Position numbers and translations under genes: made by a program. A DNA stretch of 64,000 nucleotides from an uncultured Acidobacteriota bacterium (GTDB taxonomy: Bacteria; Acidobacteriota; Blastocatellia; Pyrinomonadales; Pyrinomonadaceae), in the NCBI GenBank assembly GCA_937859595.1, contig CALMAH010000016.1, forward strand, positions 1-64,000, written 5' to 3'. This document shows positions 1-8,817 of the stretch, piece after piece. The notes under the pieces were generated by a model, which was given only the letters and a program-made list of their open reading frames with translations, was not told the DNA's origin and ran no database searches. Numbering within the stretch: the first letter of the stretch is position 1; each line of letters opens with the position of its first letter.

Positions 1-480
1 TTTTCCGCACATCGAGCGGCAGAGCCGCCAAATCCCAAATCCAAAATCTAAAATCCAAAATCCAAAATCGGCATGGCAGGGGTGTCCGCGTTCAGTCAAT
101 CGGTCTGGGCGAGAAGAGATCTAGAAACCAGTTTCCAGTTATCAGTTTCCAGTTGTCAGTTTCCAGTTGTCGGTTTCCAGTTGTCAGTTTCCCGTTACCA
201 GCTTCCAGTTGTCAGTTTCCAGCTTTCAGCTATTGGCTTTTTGGTGGTGCCGTGTTGAAGATCAGGTGGGCGTATAGCCGGCATATTCCATTCGCCGCAG
301 GCGGCGAGGCGGACAAGAGTGTCCGCACTCCGTTCCAATATCTGAAATGCGAAATCTGAAAACTGAAAGATGAAAGTTGAAATCTGAAAATTGAAATCTA
401 AAAGTTGAAATCTGAAATCTCAATTCTCAAATCCCAGATCCCAGATCCAAAAGGCGAAGCTAGGTGCTGGAACTGAACGT
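1..480. repeat. Non-coding region of degenerate short tandem repeats
   Basis: No credible gene. Three blocks of imperfect short repeats are visible: an A-rich block at about 30-70 built on AAATCCAAAATC, a block at about 126-235 built on CAGTTTCCAGTTGTCAG, and a block at about 338-455 built on GAAATCTGAAA. Open frames across them give low-complexity peptides and are artefacts. Between them, 309-326 is a short perfect inverted repeat (GCGGACA, 4-nt loop, TGTCCGC) and 292-305 is another GC-rich palindrome, reminiscent of REP-type elements. Function unknown. Confidence 0.7.
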
Positions 481-771
481 TCATCGGTCGCCGTCGTTTG
501 GGGTGAGGCGGATCATGCCGGAGTCGGTCTCGTGGCGTTCTTCGGCCTCAATGTCACGGCCGTGAGCCTTACGCCAGGCCAAGAGGCGCTGGTTAAGCGG
601 TGTGAGAATGCTGGTCAGCACTCCTGCGATCAGGAACGAGGCCACGCCGCTGGTTAGGACCGAGTAACGCGGAAGATCTATATAACCGCCGAGTTCGGCC
701 AGAGCGGGAAGAAAATAGACGAAAGGGAAAACAATAACGTAAGCCACGATCATTAGGGTACTTTTTCGCAT
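481..771 (-). CDS. Small two-helix membrane protein, unknown function
   Basis: A 96-residue protein starting at the ATG at 771 (MRKSTLMIVAYVIVFPFV). A longer open frame exists upstream, but its Arg-rich, non-conserved sequence argues against it. Two hydrophobic segments, at about residues 5-25 and 35-58, are followed by a basic then acidic C-terminal tail. It lies 26 nt downstream of another small minus-strand gene, so the two are probably co-transcribed. I do not recognise a family; it resembles short inner-membrane proteins of unknown role. Confidence 0.6.
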   Translation of the reverse strand: MRKSTLMIVAYVIVFPFVYFLPALAELGGYIDLPRYSVLTSGVASFLIAGVLTSILTPLNQRLLAWRKAHGRDIEAEERHETDSGMIRLTPNDGDR

Positions 772-797
772 AAAGCTATAGGGGGCGTCTCCGGGGG

Positions 798-1058
798 CTA
801 TTCGTCGTCTTCGCCGAGGGTGTCGTCCCATCGCATCAGTTTTTCCTGGTCGGCGCGAAATGCTTCGAACCATTTTCCAAAAACCGGGTCTGCGGCGGCC
901 TTTTCCTGCAGTTTGCCGATCCAGATGTTCCATTCACGTTCGACGGCGGCCTCGTCTGCGGCGGAAAACGCCTCGCGGAGCTTAGTGTCGTCGATGTCCT
1001 TCATCGCATACATTATGCGAAGCCGGTCGGCAAGGGAAATGTCGTTGAGGTCGTCCAT
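798..1058 (-). CDS. Small acidic soluble protein, unknown function
   Basis: An 86-residue protein starting at the ATG at 1058 (MDDLNDISLADR). It has no signal peptide or membrane segment; it is rich in Asp, Glu, Lys and Trp and predicted mostly helical, ending in an acidic tail (DDTLGEDDE). It is followed closely by the small membrane protein at 481-771 in the same direction, suggesting a two-gene unit. The frame stays open far upstream because it runs antisense-like through the hutU end, but codon use there is not credible. No family recognised. Confidence 0.6.
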   Translation of the reverse strand: MDDLNDISLADRLRIMYAMKDIDDTKLREAFSAADEAAVEREWNIWIGKLQEKAAADPVFGKWFEAFRADQEKLMRWDDTLGEDDE

Positions 1059-1207
1059 AGACCCGGCGATTATACACCAAGCCGTGAATTTATTGCTATA
1101 AGATATCCGGTCGCCGGGAGGGGATAGGTCGGGCAAAAGTGTTGTATCATTGGCGGCCGAAAAGAGAGCCAACGGAAGAAGGAGGCACTTGAGCCGGAGC
1201 CCGGTCG

Positions 1208-2875
1208 CTATCGATCTCGGTTCTGGCCGAGCGGGATCTTGACGTTGTTCTTTTCGGCGAAATCGATGGCCTCCCGGTAGCCGGCGTCGGCGTGGCGGAT
1301 GACGCCCATGCCGGGGTCGGTGGTGAGGACGCGTTCGATGCGGCGAGCGGCTTCGGGGGTGCCGTCGGCGACGATGACCTGGCCGGCGTGGAGCGAATAG
1401 CCGATGCCGACCCCTCCGCCGTGGTGGAGCGAGACCCAGGTGGCACCGCCTGCGACGTTTATCATGGCGTTGAGGTAGACCCAATCGGCAATGGCGTCGG
1501 AGCCGTCCTTCATCGCTTCGGTCTCGCGGTTGGGCGAGGCGACGCTGCCGCAATCGAGGTGATCGCGGCCGATGACGATCGGGGCTTTCAGCTCGCCGCT
1601 GGCGACCATCTCGTTCAGCTTCAGCCCGGCCTTGGCCCGTGCTCCGTAACCGAGCCAGCAGATGCGAGCGGGCAGGCCTTGGAATTCGACCTGCTCCTGC
1701 GCCAGAGTCAGCCAGCGGGCGAGATGATCGTCCTCGGGGAAGAGGTTCATTATCGCTTCGTCGGTGCGGTAAATGTCCTCTTTATCGCCCGACAGCGCGA
1801 CCCAGCGGAAGGGGCCTTTGCCTTCGCAAAAAAGCGGCCGGATGTACGCCGGCACGAAGCCCGGATAATCAAACGCATTCGCGACGCCGTTGTCTTTTGC
1901 GCGCTGGCGGAGATTGTTGCCGTAGTCGAAGACAATGCTGCCGCGGTTTTTGAACTCGAGCATTGCCTCGACGTGGCGAGACATGGAATCCATCGCGGCT
2001 TTTTCGTACGCGGTTTGGTCCGTTTTGCGGAATTCGGCAGCTTTATCGACTGTGTAGCCAACCGGGATGTATCCGTAGAGCACGTCGTGGGCGGAGGTTT
2101 GATCGGTTACGACATCTGGGATGACGCCGCGTTCGAGAAGCTGCCAATGAACCTCGGCGGCATTGCCGAGCAGGCCAATGGAGCGAGGTTCTTTTGCCGC
2201 TATCGCGGCTTTTGCAAAGGCAATGGCCTCATCGATGTCTTCGGTTGAGACGTCGAGTTGCTTGAGTTGAAGGCGTCGTTCGATACGCCATGGATCGACC
2301 TCGACCAACAGGCCCACGCCTCCGTTAAATGTGATCGCCTGAGCCTGGGCACCGCCCATTTCGCCGAGGCCGGCAGTCAGTACGAGCTTTCCGCTAAGAT
2401 CGCCCCAGCCATGCTGCCGCGCGAGCGAGCCGAAGGTTTCGTAGGTACCCTGGAGGATGCCTTGTGTGCCGATGTAGATCCACGAACCGGCGGTCATCTG
2501 GCCGTACATCATTAGGCCGTCGCGCTCATATTGGTCAAATTGCTCCTGCGTGGCCCAATGAGGGACGATGTTCGAATTTGCAAGGAGGACGCGGGGTGCA
2601 TCGGCGTGGCTTTTGAAAACGCCGACCGGCTTGCCGGATTGGACAAGCAGCGTCTCGTCCTCGTTCAGGTTGCGGAGGCTTTCGAGGATCGCATCAAAGC
2701 ACTCCCAGTTACGTGCAGCCTTACCACGTCCGCCGTAAACGATGAGATGGTCGGGGTCAAAGGCTACGTCGGGGTCGAGGTTGTTCTGGATCATCCGATA
2801 CGCGGCCTCGATAAGCCAGTTCTTGCATGTGAGTTCGGCACCGGTCGGGGCCTTTATTGTTCGCTTCATTTGCAC
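1208..2875 (-). CDS. hutU: Urocanate hydratase
   Basis: Converts urocanate to 4-imidazolone-5-propionate, the second step of histidine degradation, using tightly bound NAD+ in the cytosol. The 555 residues match the usual family length. The NAD-binding [12 protein letters not shown] segment is at about 169-180, and the catalytic-cysteine motif ICWLGYG is at about 405-411 (Cys406, corresponding to Cys410 of the Pseudomonas enzyme). It is transcribed away from hutI/hutH, which lie just across a 109-bp divergent promoter region. Start at 2875, or two codons later at the second Met; the difference is not resolved. Confidence 0.97.
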   Translation of the reverse strand: MQMKRTIKAPTGAELTCKNWLIEAAYRMIQNNLDPDVAFDPDHLIVYGGRGKAARNWECFDAILESLRNLNEDETLLVQSGKPVGVFKSHADAPRVLLANSNIVPHWATQEQFDQYERDGLMMYGQMTAGSWIYIGTQGILQGTYETFGSLARQHGWGDLSGKLVLTAGLGEMGGAQAQAITFNGGVGLLVEVDPWRIERRLQLKQLDVSTEDIDEAIAFAKAAIAAKEPRSIGLLGNAAEVHWQLLERGVIPDVVTDQTSAHDVLYGYIPVGYTVDKAAEFRKTDQTAYEKAAMDSMSRHVEAMLEFKNRGSIVFDYGNNLRQRAKDNGVANAFDYPGFVPAYIRPLFCEGKGPFRWVALSGDKEDIYRTDEAIMNLFPEDDHLARWLTLAQEQVEFQGLPARICWLGYGARAKAGLKLNEMVASGELKAPIVIGRDHLDCGSVASPNRETEAMKDGSDAIADWVYLNAMINVAGGATWVSLHHGGGVGIGYSLHAGQVIVADGTPEAARRIERVLTTDPGMGVIRHADAGYREAIDFAEKNNVKIPLGQNRDR

Positions 2876-2984
2876 GGGTTATTCTAACGCTCTTCCGCGG
2901 CAACGCTAAATCGGATCTCGTTCAAATTCGGCGATCCCGGGCTTTGTGATAACATCGTTTCGACAAAATTCAGTGAGGTAATTT

Positions 2985-3467
2985 ATGCAGAAGAACTTTT
3001 TAATGCTGCTGGCGGTGGTGGGCCTCTTTACCCTGGCGGGCTTGGGACAAGTTAAAGACGGCGCCCCGCAGACACCATTTGACGAAGGGTTGGCAAAGCG
3101 ACTCGGAGCGGACGATTTTGGGATGAAGTCTTATGTTTTTTGTATCTTGAAGACCGGGCCAAAGGACACTGAGATCACGGATGCAAAGAAGCGGAGCGAG
3201 ATTTTTGCGGGACACATGGCGAATATGAAACGGCTTGGTGACGAAGGCAAGCTTGCGTTGGCGGGGCCGTTTGGCAAGAACGACCGGGCATATCGAGGCA
3301 TTTTTATCTTTAACGTTGCGACGGTGGAAGAGGCAGAGAAATTGGTCGAGACCGATCCGGTCATCTCATCCGGTATGATGATAGCAGAACTCACTCCTTG
3401 GTATGGTTCCGCTGCTGTACTTCTTGTCAACGAGAACCACAAGAAGGTCGCCAAGAAAGATTTTTGA
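2985..3467 (+). CDS. Exported YciI-like domain protein in hut operon
   Basis: 160 residues: an N-terminal signal peptide (hydrophobic core residues 4-20) then a ferredoxin-like alpha/beta domain of the YciI/YCII-related type (about 48-145; note HMANMKRLGDEGKL and AGPFGKNDRAYRGIFIFN). YciI-family members are small proteins of uncertain enzymatic role. Its stop codon overlaps the hutI start (TGATG), implying translational coupling with histidine degradation. Why an exported YciI protein is coupled to hutI is unknown. Family assignment is by pattern and moderately sure; the periplasmic location is inferred from the leader. Confidence 0.75.
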   Translation: MQKNFLMLLAVVGLFTLAGLGQVKDGAPQTPFDEGLAKRLGADDFGMKSYVFCILKTGPKDTEITDAKKRSEIFAGHMANMKRLGDEGKLALAGPFGKNDRAYRGIFIFNVATVEEAEKLVETDPVISSGMMIAELTPWYGSAAVLLVNENHKKVAKKDF

Positions 3468-4741
3468 TGCAGCAAGCCGATCTTATCGTTTACAACATTG
3501 GACAGCTTGTCACCTGCGCTTCGCCGGACGGGCCAAAGCGTGGAGACCAGATGCGGGATGTTGGGATCGTTGAGAATGGGGCGTTTGCAGCAGCAGACGG
3601 AAGGTTTTCAGCGGTCGGGAGCACGGCTCGGATCCTCAATGATCACAATGCCGACAATAAGATAGATGCCGGGGGCCGCGTAGTTTGTCCGGGATTTGTC
3701 GATCCGCACACGCACATCGTTTACGCCGGCGACAGGCTGAATGAATTTGAGATGAAGATAAAAGGAGCCGAATATCTCGACATTCTAGCGGCGGGCGGAG
3801 GCATCATCTCAACGGTTAGGGCAACGCGTGCAGCTTCAGAAGAAGAGTTGGTCGAACAGGCGTTGACGCGGCTGGATAAGATGCTCGCTTGCGGCACGAC
3901 TGCCTGCGAGATAAAGACGGGTTACGGGCTCGACACAGGGACGGAATTGAAAATGCTTCGCGTGATCGAGGAGCTTGATAAGCAGCATCCGATGGATATC
4001 GTTCCGACGTTCCTCGCGGCCCACGCCGTTCCCCCGGAGTTCAAAGATGATGCAAACGGCTACGTTGATCTGATCTGTGATGAGATGCTGCCGCAGGCAT
4101 GGGAATGGTATCAGGCGTCACATTTTGAGGCTAAAGGGATACCATTTTACTGCGACGTTTTTACTGAACGAAATGCCTTTGATCTGCATCAGATGCGTCG
4201 TTTGCTTGAAACTGCCGCTTCTTTTGGTTTTGGCATCAAAGCTCACGTGGATCAATTTACAAATCTTGGAGGTTCACGGCTGGGGATAGAATTGAACGCA
4301 GCGTCGATAGACCATCTGGATGCGATCTCGGACGATGAGATCGGAATGCTGGCGGACAGCAATACGATAGGTATTGTAATACCAACAGAGAACTTTAATG
4401 CAGGCAAGACACAGTTTGCACCTGCCCGAAAGCTGATAGATGCGGGATGTGCTGTGGCTCTGTCGACGGATTACAATCCAGGCTCGGCTCCATGCCCCTC
4501 AATGCCTATGGCAATGGCGATAAGCTGCAGATATCAGAAGTTGCTGCCGGCAGAAGCATTGAATGCGGCGACGATAAATGCGGCTCATGCGATCGGCTTG
4601 GGTAAGATATATGGGTCGATTGAATTGGGGAAAAGGGCTTTCTGGCTCCTGTGCGAAGCGGATGACTACAGACAGATCGCTCATGAGTTTGGGTACTCCA
4701 AGCTATATCCGACTAGCCCTGATGCTTTTGGAACACAATGA
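3467..4741 (+). CDS. hutI: Imidazolonepropionase
   Basis: Hydrolyses 4-imidazolone-5-propionate to N-formimino-glutamate, third step of histidine degradation. It is a 424-residue amidohydrolase-superfamily TIM barrel. The metal-binding DPHTH motif is at residues 79-83, with the later STDYNPGSAPC segment typical of HutI. The ATG at 3467 overlaps the preceding stop codon; the upstream in-frame extension reads through the YciI gene and is rejected. The stop overlaps the hutH start (ATGA), so yciI-like, hutI and hutH form one coupled transcript. Confidence 0.97.
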   Translation: MQQADLIVYNIGQLVTCASPDGPKRGDQMRDVGIVENGAFAAADGRFSAVGSTARILNDHNADNKIDAGGRVVCPGFVDPHTHIVYAGDRLNEFEMKIKGAEYLDILAAGGGIISTVRATRAASEEELVEQALTRLDKMLACGTTACEIKTGYGLDTGTELKMLRVIEELDKQHPMDIVPTFLAAHAVPPEFKDDANGYVDLICDEMLPQAWEWYQASHFEAKGIPFYCDVFTERNAFDLHQMRRLLETAASFGFGIKAHVDQFTNLGGSRLGIELNAASIDHLDAISDDEIGMLADSNTIGIVIPTENFNAGKTQFAPARKLIDAGCAVALSTDYNPGSAPCPSMPMAMAISCRYQKLLPAEALNAATINAAHAIGLGKIYGSIELGKRAFWLLCEADDYRQIAHEFGYSKLYPTSPDAFGTQ

Positions 4742-6318
4742 ATGCGATTGAGATCGACGGCGAAAGCCTTACATTTGAGCGGGTACTTTCCGTTGCATAC
4801 GGCGGGCCCGGTGCTCCGCGCGTTGAATTGACAAGCGACGCGAAGGCAAAGGTGGAAAGATCTGCGGCTGCGGTCGATACTTTGCTTGAACGGGGCGAGG
4901 TGGCGTATGGAATTACGACCGGTTTCGGTGCCTTCAAAGACAAGATAATCAGCCGCGAACAGGTTGAAGAACTTCAGCGAAACATCGTTCTCAGTCATTC
5001 GGTCGGGGTCGGCGATGCATTCGATACTCCTACTGTACGGGCGATAATGCTGATCCGTGCAAATACGCTCGCACGCGGTTTTTCGGGCATTCGGCTCGAA
5101 ACGCTTGAGCTGATCTTGGAATGTCTGAACCGGGGCGTCCATCCCGTGATCCCGGAAAAGGGAAGTCTGGGGGCGAGCGGCGATCTTGCTCCGCTGGCCC
5201 ATTTTGCGTGTGTTCTGATAGGCGAAGGGAAGGCAGAATTTCGCGGAGATGTAATGCCGGGGGCAGAAGCTTTGACGGCTGCGGGACTGCACCCGGTTAC
5301 GTTAAAGGCAAAAGAGGGGCTTGCCCTGACAAACGGGACGACGGTGATGACCGCCGTCGGTTTGCTCGAAACCGCTCGCGCAATCCGACTGGCCGATCTC
5401 GCCGATACGGCGGGCAGTCTGAGCCTGGAGGCTTTGAACGGCACGGTCTCTGCGTTTGATGATCGGATCCACACTCTCCGGCCGCATCCCAGGCAGATAG
5501 ACACGGCGCGTAATCTGAGGGGAATTCTGGAAGGCAGCGAATTTGTACGCAGTTTCGACCCGACAAATGTACAGGACGCTTATACGCTCCGATGTATGCC
5601 GCAGGTGCATGGTGCGTGCCGCGACGCGGTGGCTTATGCGGAGTGGCTCATAAATATCGAATTAAATTCGGTGACGGATAATCCGCTGATATTTGTAATG
5701 GATGAAATGGAGAACCCACCCTCTGATGCAGGTGCTTCTGAATTGGGGACTGCGAATATTGAGGTGATATCGGGCGGGAATTTTCATGGTGAGCCGCTGG
5801 CACTTGCGTTTGACTATTTGACGATCGCATTGGCGGAACTCGGGAACATCTCGGAACGGAGAATAATGCGGCTGACGGACGAAGCATCAAATGCGCACGT
5901 TCTGCCCGCATTTTTGACCGAGAAAGGCGGATTGAACTCCGGGTTCATGATCGTGCAGTACACGGCGGCGGCTCTGTGTACGGAAAACAAAGTTCTGGCA
6001 CATCCGGCGAGCGTCGATACGATCCCGAGCTCTGCAAATGTCGAGGACCATGTTTCGATGGGGGCAACGGCGGCGCTAAAGCTTCGGCAGGTTGTTGATA
6101 ATCTGCAGACGATCCTCTCACTAGAGTTGTTCTGCGCGGCTCAGGGTATCGAGTTCCGCAAGCGAGCGATCGGCGAGGCGAAAAGGCTCGGCCGCGGAAC
6201 CGCACCGATATTTGAGGCGATCCGAGCGTCGGTTCCATTCATCGAACGAGACGAGTATTTGAAGGACCACATCGACACGGTGGTCTCGATAGCCGAAGGT
6301 TTTGTTAACAACAGGTAA
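4738..6318 (+). CDS. hutH: Histidine ammonia-lyase
   Basis: Removes ammonia from L-histidine to give urocanate, the first step of histidine use. The 526 residues belong to the aromatic amino acid lyase family; the Ala146-Ser147-Gly148 triad inside GSLGASGDL cyclises into the MIO electrophile, matching positions 142-144 in Pseudomonas. Other conserved segments are YGITTGFG (about 57-64) and SVTDNPL. There is a modest acidic insertion near residue 325 (MDEMENPPSDAGASE) compared with the core family. The 4-bp ATGA overlap with hutI indicates coupling. No hutG or hutF lies in the window. Confidence 0.97.
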   Translation: MNAIEIDGESLTFERVLSVAYGGPGAPRVELTSDAKAKVERSAAAVDTLLERGEVAYGITTGFGAFKDKIISREQVEELQRNIVLSHSVGVGDAFDTPTVRAIMLIRANTLARGFSGIRLETLELILECLNRGVHPVIPEKGSLGASGDLAPLAHFACVLIGEGKAEFRGDVMPGAEALTAAGLHPVTLKAKEGLALTNGTTVMTAVGLLETARAIRLADLADTAGSLSLEALNGTVSAFDDRIHTLRPHPRQIDTARNLRGILEGSEFVRSFDPTNVQDAYTLRCMPQVHGACRDAVAYAEWLINIELNSVTDNPLIFVMDEMENPPSDAGASELGTANIEVISGGNFHGEPLALAFDYLTIALAELGNISERRIMRLTDEASNAHVLPAFLTEKGGLNSGFMIVQYTAAALCTENKVLAHPASVDTIPSSANVEDHVSMGATAALKLRQVVDNLQTILSLELFCAAQGIEFRKRAIGEAKRLGRGTAPIFEAIRASVPFIERDEYLKDHIDTVVSIAEGFVNNR

Positions 6319-6334
6319 ATAAGGGGGCATTTCG

Positions 6335-6730
6335 ATGTCTTCACATAAGATCTCGTTTTTCTCAAGGTTTTCAAAAGCGACGGCAATACTCGCCGGGAAG
6401 CCGGTCACATTTGCTGCCGCGATCTTCCTGCTGCTAGTGTGGGCTTCAACCGGGCCGGTCTTTGGGTTTAGCGATACATGGCAATTGGTCATAAACACGG
6501 GGACGACGATAATAACTTTCCTGATGGTGTTCCTGATCCAGAACACCCAAAACCGTGACACGGAAGCGATACAAATAAAACTCGACGAGTTGCTCCGATC
6601 GGTAGAAGGGACGCGGGAAGAGGTGATGGACCTGGAAGAACTTGATGAAAAGGAACTCGACGCAATTAGGGCGGAATATTTGCATCTAGCCGAGGAGGCC
6701 CGCAAGGAACTTGAGTCGAGAAAGGGGTGA
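6335..6730 (+). CDS. Low-affinity iron permease family small membrane protein
   Basis: 131 residues with two hydrophobic helices (about 22-40 and 52-68) and a charged, helical C-terminus. The segment DTWQLVINTGTTIITFLMVFL followed by IQNTQNRD is the hallmark of the bacterial proteins annotated as low-affinity iron permease (Iron_permease family). Transport activity in bacteria is not well established, so the name is a family label. It starts 17 nt after hutH, and its stop overlaps the next reading frame, so it may be the distal part of the hut transcript. Confidence 0.75.
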   Translation: MSSHKISFFSRFSKATAILAGKPVTFAAAIFLLLVWASTGPVFGFSDTWQLVINTGTTIITFLMVFLIQNTQNRDTEAIQIKLDELLRSVEGTREEVMDLEELDEKELDAIRAEYLHLAEEARKELESRKG

Positions 6731-6756
6731 TATCGGTAGGGACGTTTGAAAACAAA

Positions 6757-7602
6757 ATGAAAGCTATTCTTACATTGGTATTCGTTATTCTATGGGTGGG
6801 GACGGCAATCGCTCAGCAGCCGACGGTCGACTTCCGGACATATGTCGAGAAGCGTCTGGGTGAGAAAAAGCAGAAACTGGAGGACATCTGTCCGATAGAC
6901 ATCAATATCGTGGCAAGGCGTGTGTTCAAGGATTACGGTGCCATGTTCATTGCCACGCGGGAAGTGCGATATCCGGACAAATGTGTTTTTTCAAGCGATG
7001 AAGAGGTTTCTGCCTTCCAAAACAGCGTGCGTATAAAGTCAGCGACCATCGGCAACCGCACGATCGAGCTGCAGGCGGCGGCGATGGACGCACTGATGGC
7101 GGCAAGAAAAGAAGCCGCGGGAAGGAAATTGACAATAACTCCGCGAGGGGCCTCGGCAGCCCGAAGGAGCTATGCCGATACATACCGGATATGGAAAAGC
7201 AGATTCGACCCGGCATTGAAACACTGGGTCGCCCGGGGACGGATAGCACAGAAAGAAGCAGACGAAGCGGCAAAAATGGAAACGACCGACCAGGTCGCGC
7301 GAGTTATCGAATGGGAGCAGGATTCGATCTGGTTCTCGACCGGATTCAACCGGTCTATATTCTCATCGGTGGCGGCACCGGGGACGTCGCAGCATCTCTC
7401 CATGATAGCGCTGGACGTGGCAGAATTTGGCAACCGCGACGTAAGGGCGATACTGAACCGGCACGGGTGGTATCAGACGATAATCGACGACACGCCGCAT
7501 TTTACGTATCTTGGGCTGGATGAAAAGGAGTTGCCGAAACGCGGCCTTATCGCGGAAACGAGAGGCGGGTTTACATTTTGGATACCGAACTTTGAGAGAT
7601 AA
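6757..7602 (+). CDS. Exported M15-type (VanY-like) peptidase, paralogue 1
   Basis: 281 residues starting at the ATG at 6757, just before a signal peptide (MKAILTLVFVILWVGTAIAQ). The C-terminal domain keeps the M15B zinc-ligand pattern: SQHLSMIALD (His213, Asp220) and PHFTYLG (His248). Family members cleave D-Ala-containing peptidoglycan stems in the periplasm. The usual catalytic Glu three residues before the last His appears to be Asp245. It is followed by a lipoprotein paralogue after 2 nt, a tandem duplication. A GTG at 6727 would add ten residues but has poor ribosome-binding spacing. Confidence 0.75.
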   Translation: MKAILTLVFVILWVGTAIAQQPTVDFRTYVEKRLGEKKQKLEDICPIDINIVARRVFKDYGAMFIATREVRYPDKCVFSSDEEVSAFQNSVRIKSATIGNRTIELQAAAMDALMAARKEAAGRKLTITPRGASAARRSYADTYRIWKSRFDPALKHWVARGRIAQKEADEAAKMETTDQVARVIEWEQDSIWFSTGFNRSIFSSVAAPGTSQHLSMIALDVAEFGNRDVRAILNRHGWYQTIIDDTPHFTYLGLDEKELPKRGLIAETRGGFTFWIPNFER

Positions 7603-7604
7603 AA

Positions 7605-8549
7605 ATGGAACGAAGGGGAACCTATTTCACGGTCGGTTTAGGGGCGATCGCATTACTTGCCGGGTGTTGGCAAAGTCCGCAGACACAGCGTACGGAAGGA
7701 CCGGTAAACTACCGGAATGAGCCGGTAAATTTTACGAACACAAACGTTAACGAGATGGGAAACGCCAATAGCACACCCGAACGATCTCCCGAAACGGAAG
7801 AAAAGCCGAGGACCGGCTTTATGGCGAACCTGCCCGAGGCTTTCGAAATGCCAACGGATGAGGTGGGGCGAAAGCTGCTGCGGGAATACGGGTCGGTCTT
7901 TGTGGCCCGCGGCCAGGCGACACCGCCGGAAAAGGTAGTTTTCCGCGATGAGGGTGAGGTTTCGAGATTTCAGTCGTCGTTGGCGACGGTGCGTGCGGAG
8001 ATCGGCGGATTTACGCTTGAATTACAATCGCCCGCGATGGCGGCGCTGCAAGATGCCGTGAATCAGGCCAGGAAAAAGGGGCTGACGATATCGCCGCGCG
8101 GGCAGGATTCGGCAAAGCGGACATATTCGGAGACGGTCGGGCTGTGGAACAGCCGCGTCGATCCGGCGCTAAAACATTGGGTGGGCAAAGGGCGTCTGAC
8201 CCAGGCCGATGCAGACCGGATAAAGCGGCTTTCGACATTTGAACAGGTCTCGGAGGTGCTAAAGCTGGAGGACCAGGGCATCTATTTTGCAAAAGACCTG
8301 TCAAAATCGATCATCTATTCCGTGGCCCCGCCGGGGACGTCGCAGCATCTCTCGCTATTGGCTTTTGACGTAAAGGAATTTGACAACGCCGAGGTCCGCA
8401 GGATACTTGCCGATAATGGCTGGTTCCAGACGGTCGCCTCAGATCTGCCGCATTTTACGTTTCTCGGGGTAAAGGAAAGTGAACTGCAGGGGTTGGGGCT
8501 GAAAAAGACCGTCAGCGGTGGCAGGGACTTCTGGGTGCCGGATATTTAG
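7605..8549 (+). CDS. Lipoprotein M15-type (VanY-like) peptidase, paralogue 2
   Basis: 314 residues with a lipoprotein signal (LLAGC, lipidated Cys21), an Asn/Thr-rich linker to about residue 75, then the same domain as the preceding gene. The zinc motifs SQHLSLLAFD and PHFTFLG are conserved, and the catalytic Glu position is again Asp. Shared segments include ISPRG, PALKHWV and APPGTSQHLS. A periplasmic lipid-anchored D,D-carboxypeptidase or dipeptidase acting on peptidoglycan is the likely role, if the Asp variant is active. The integrative element begins 45 bp after its stop. Confidence 0.75.
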   Translation: MERRGTYFTVGLGAIALLAGCWQSPQTQRTEGPVNYRNEPVNFTNTNVNEMGNANSTPERSPETEEKPRTGFMANLPEAFEMPTDEVGRKLLREYGSVFVARGQATPPEKVVFRDEGEVSRFQSSLATVRAEIGGFTLELQSPAMAALQDAVNQARKKGLTISPRGQDSAKRTYSETVGLWNSRVDPALKHWVGKGRLTQADADRIKRLSTFEQVSEVLKLEDQGIYFAKDLSKSIIYSVAPPGTSQHLSLLAFDVKEFDNAEVRRILADNGWFQTVASDLPHFTFLGVKESELQGLGLKKTVSGGRDFWVPDI

Positions 8550-8593
8550 GCTAATGACGCAGTATAGAAAGCAAATCGCCGCCACAATGAAGA

Positions 8594-8640
8594 TGGTACA
8601 CCCTGCAGGACTCAAACCTGCGACCTTCTGATCCGAAGTC
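8594..8640. repeat. attL: displaced 3' fragment of tRNA-Arg
   Basis: 47 bp identical to 18196-18242, covering tRNA nucleotides 31-77 (anticodon loop to CCA). The sequence beyond it (TAAAGGGCG) does not continue the tRNA, so this is not a functional tRNA. It is the expected product of site-specific integration into the tRNA 3' half. Confidence 0.92.
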
Positions 8641-8769
8641 TAAAGGGCGACTGTTAAGCCGCATTCGAGCACGTTTACTAATGTAAAGCAGGAGGCCTGT
8701 AAACTCTGGCTGAAAACGAAGTCACGTCCTTTCTTGTTAAATGGTGTTCATTGGTGTAAAGTGGAAAAA

Positions 8770-8811
8770 GTTGGGAAAAAAGTTGGGAAACCGTAAAAAT
8801 TAGTTGGGAAA
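8770..8811 (+). promoter_or_regulatory. Three direct GTTGGGAAA repeats, candidate integrase arm sites (left)
   Basis: GTTGGGAAA occurs at 8770-8778, 8782-8790 and 8803-8811, in the same orientation, with 12- and 21-bp spacing. The same 9-mer pair with the same 12-bp spacing recurs at the other end of the element (18109-18129). Repeats near both ends of a tRNA-integrated element are the usual form of integrase arm-binding sites. The third copy ends 6 bp before the integrase ATG and could also autoregulate int. Function is inferred. Confidence 0.6.
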
Positions 8812-8817
8812 CACCCT

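Noticed and set aside
73..359. Open frames with repeated SFQLSVSSCQFP-like peptides
   Set aside because: They are translations of the tandem repeat, with no ribosome-binding site and no non-repeat sequence.
1292..2248. A 318-residue open frame on the plus strand
   Set aside because: It is antisense to hutU, a strongly supported gene; high GC in third positions opens the opposite frame.
8591..8650. Possible second tRNA-Arg
   Set aside because: Only nucleotides 31-77 are present; the 5' half is missing, so it is the att-site remnant.
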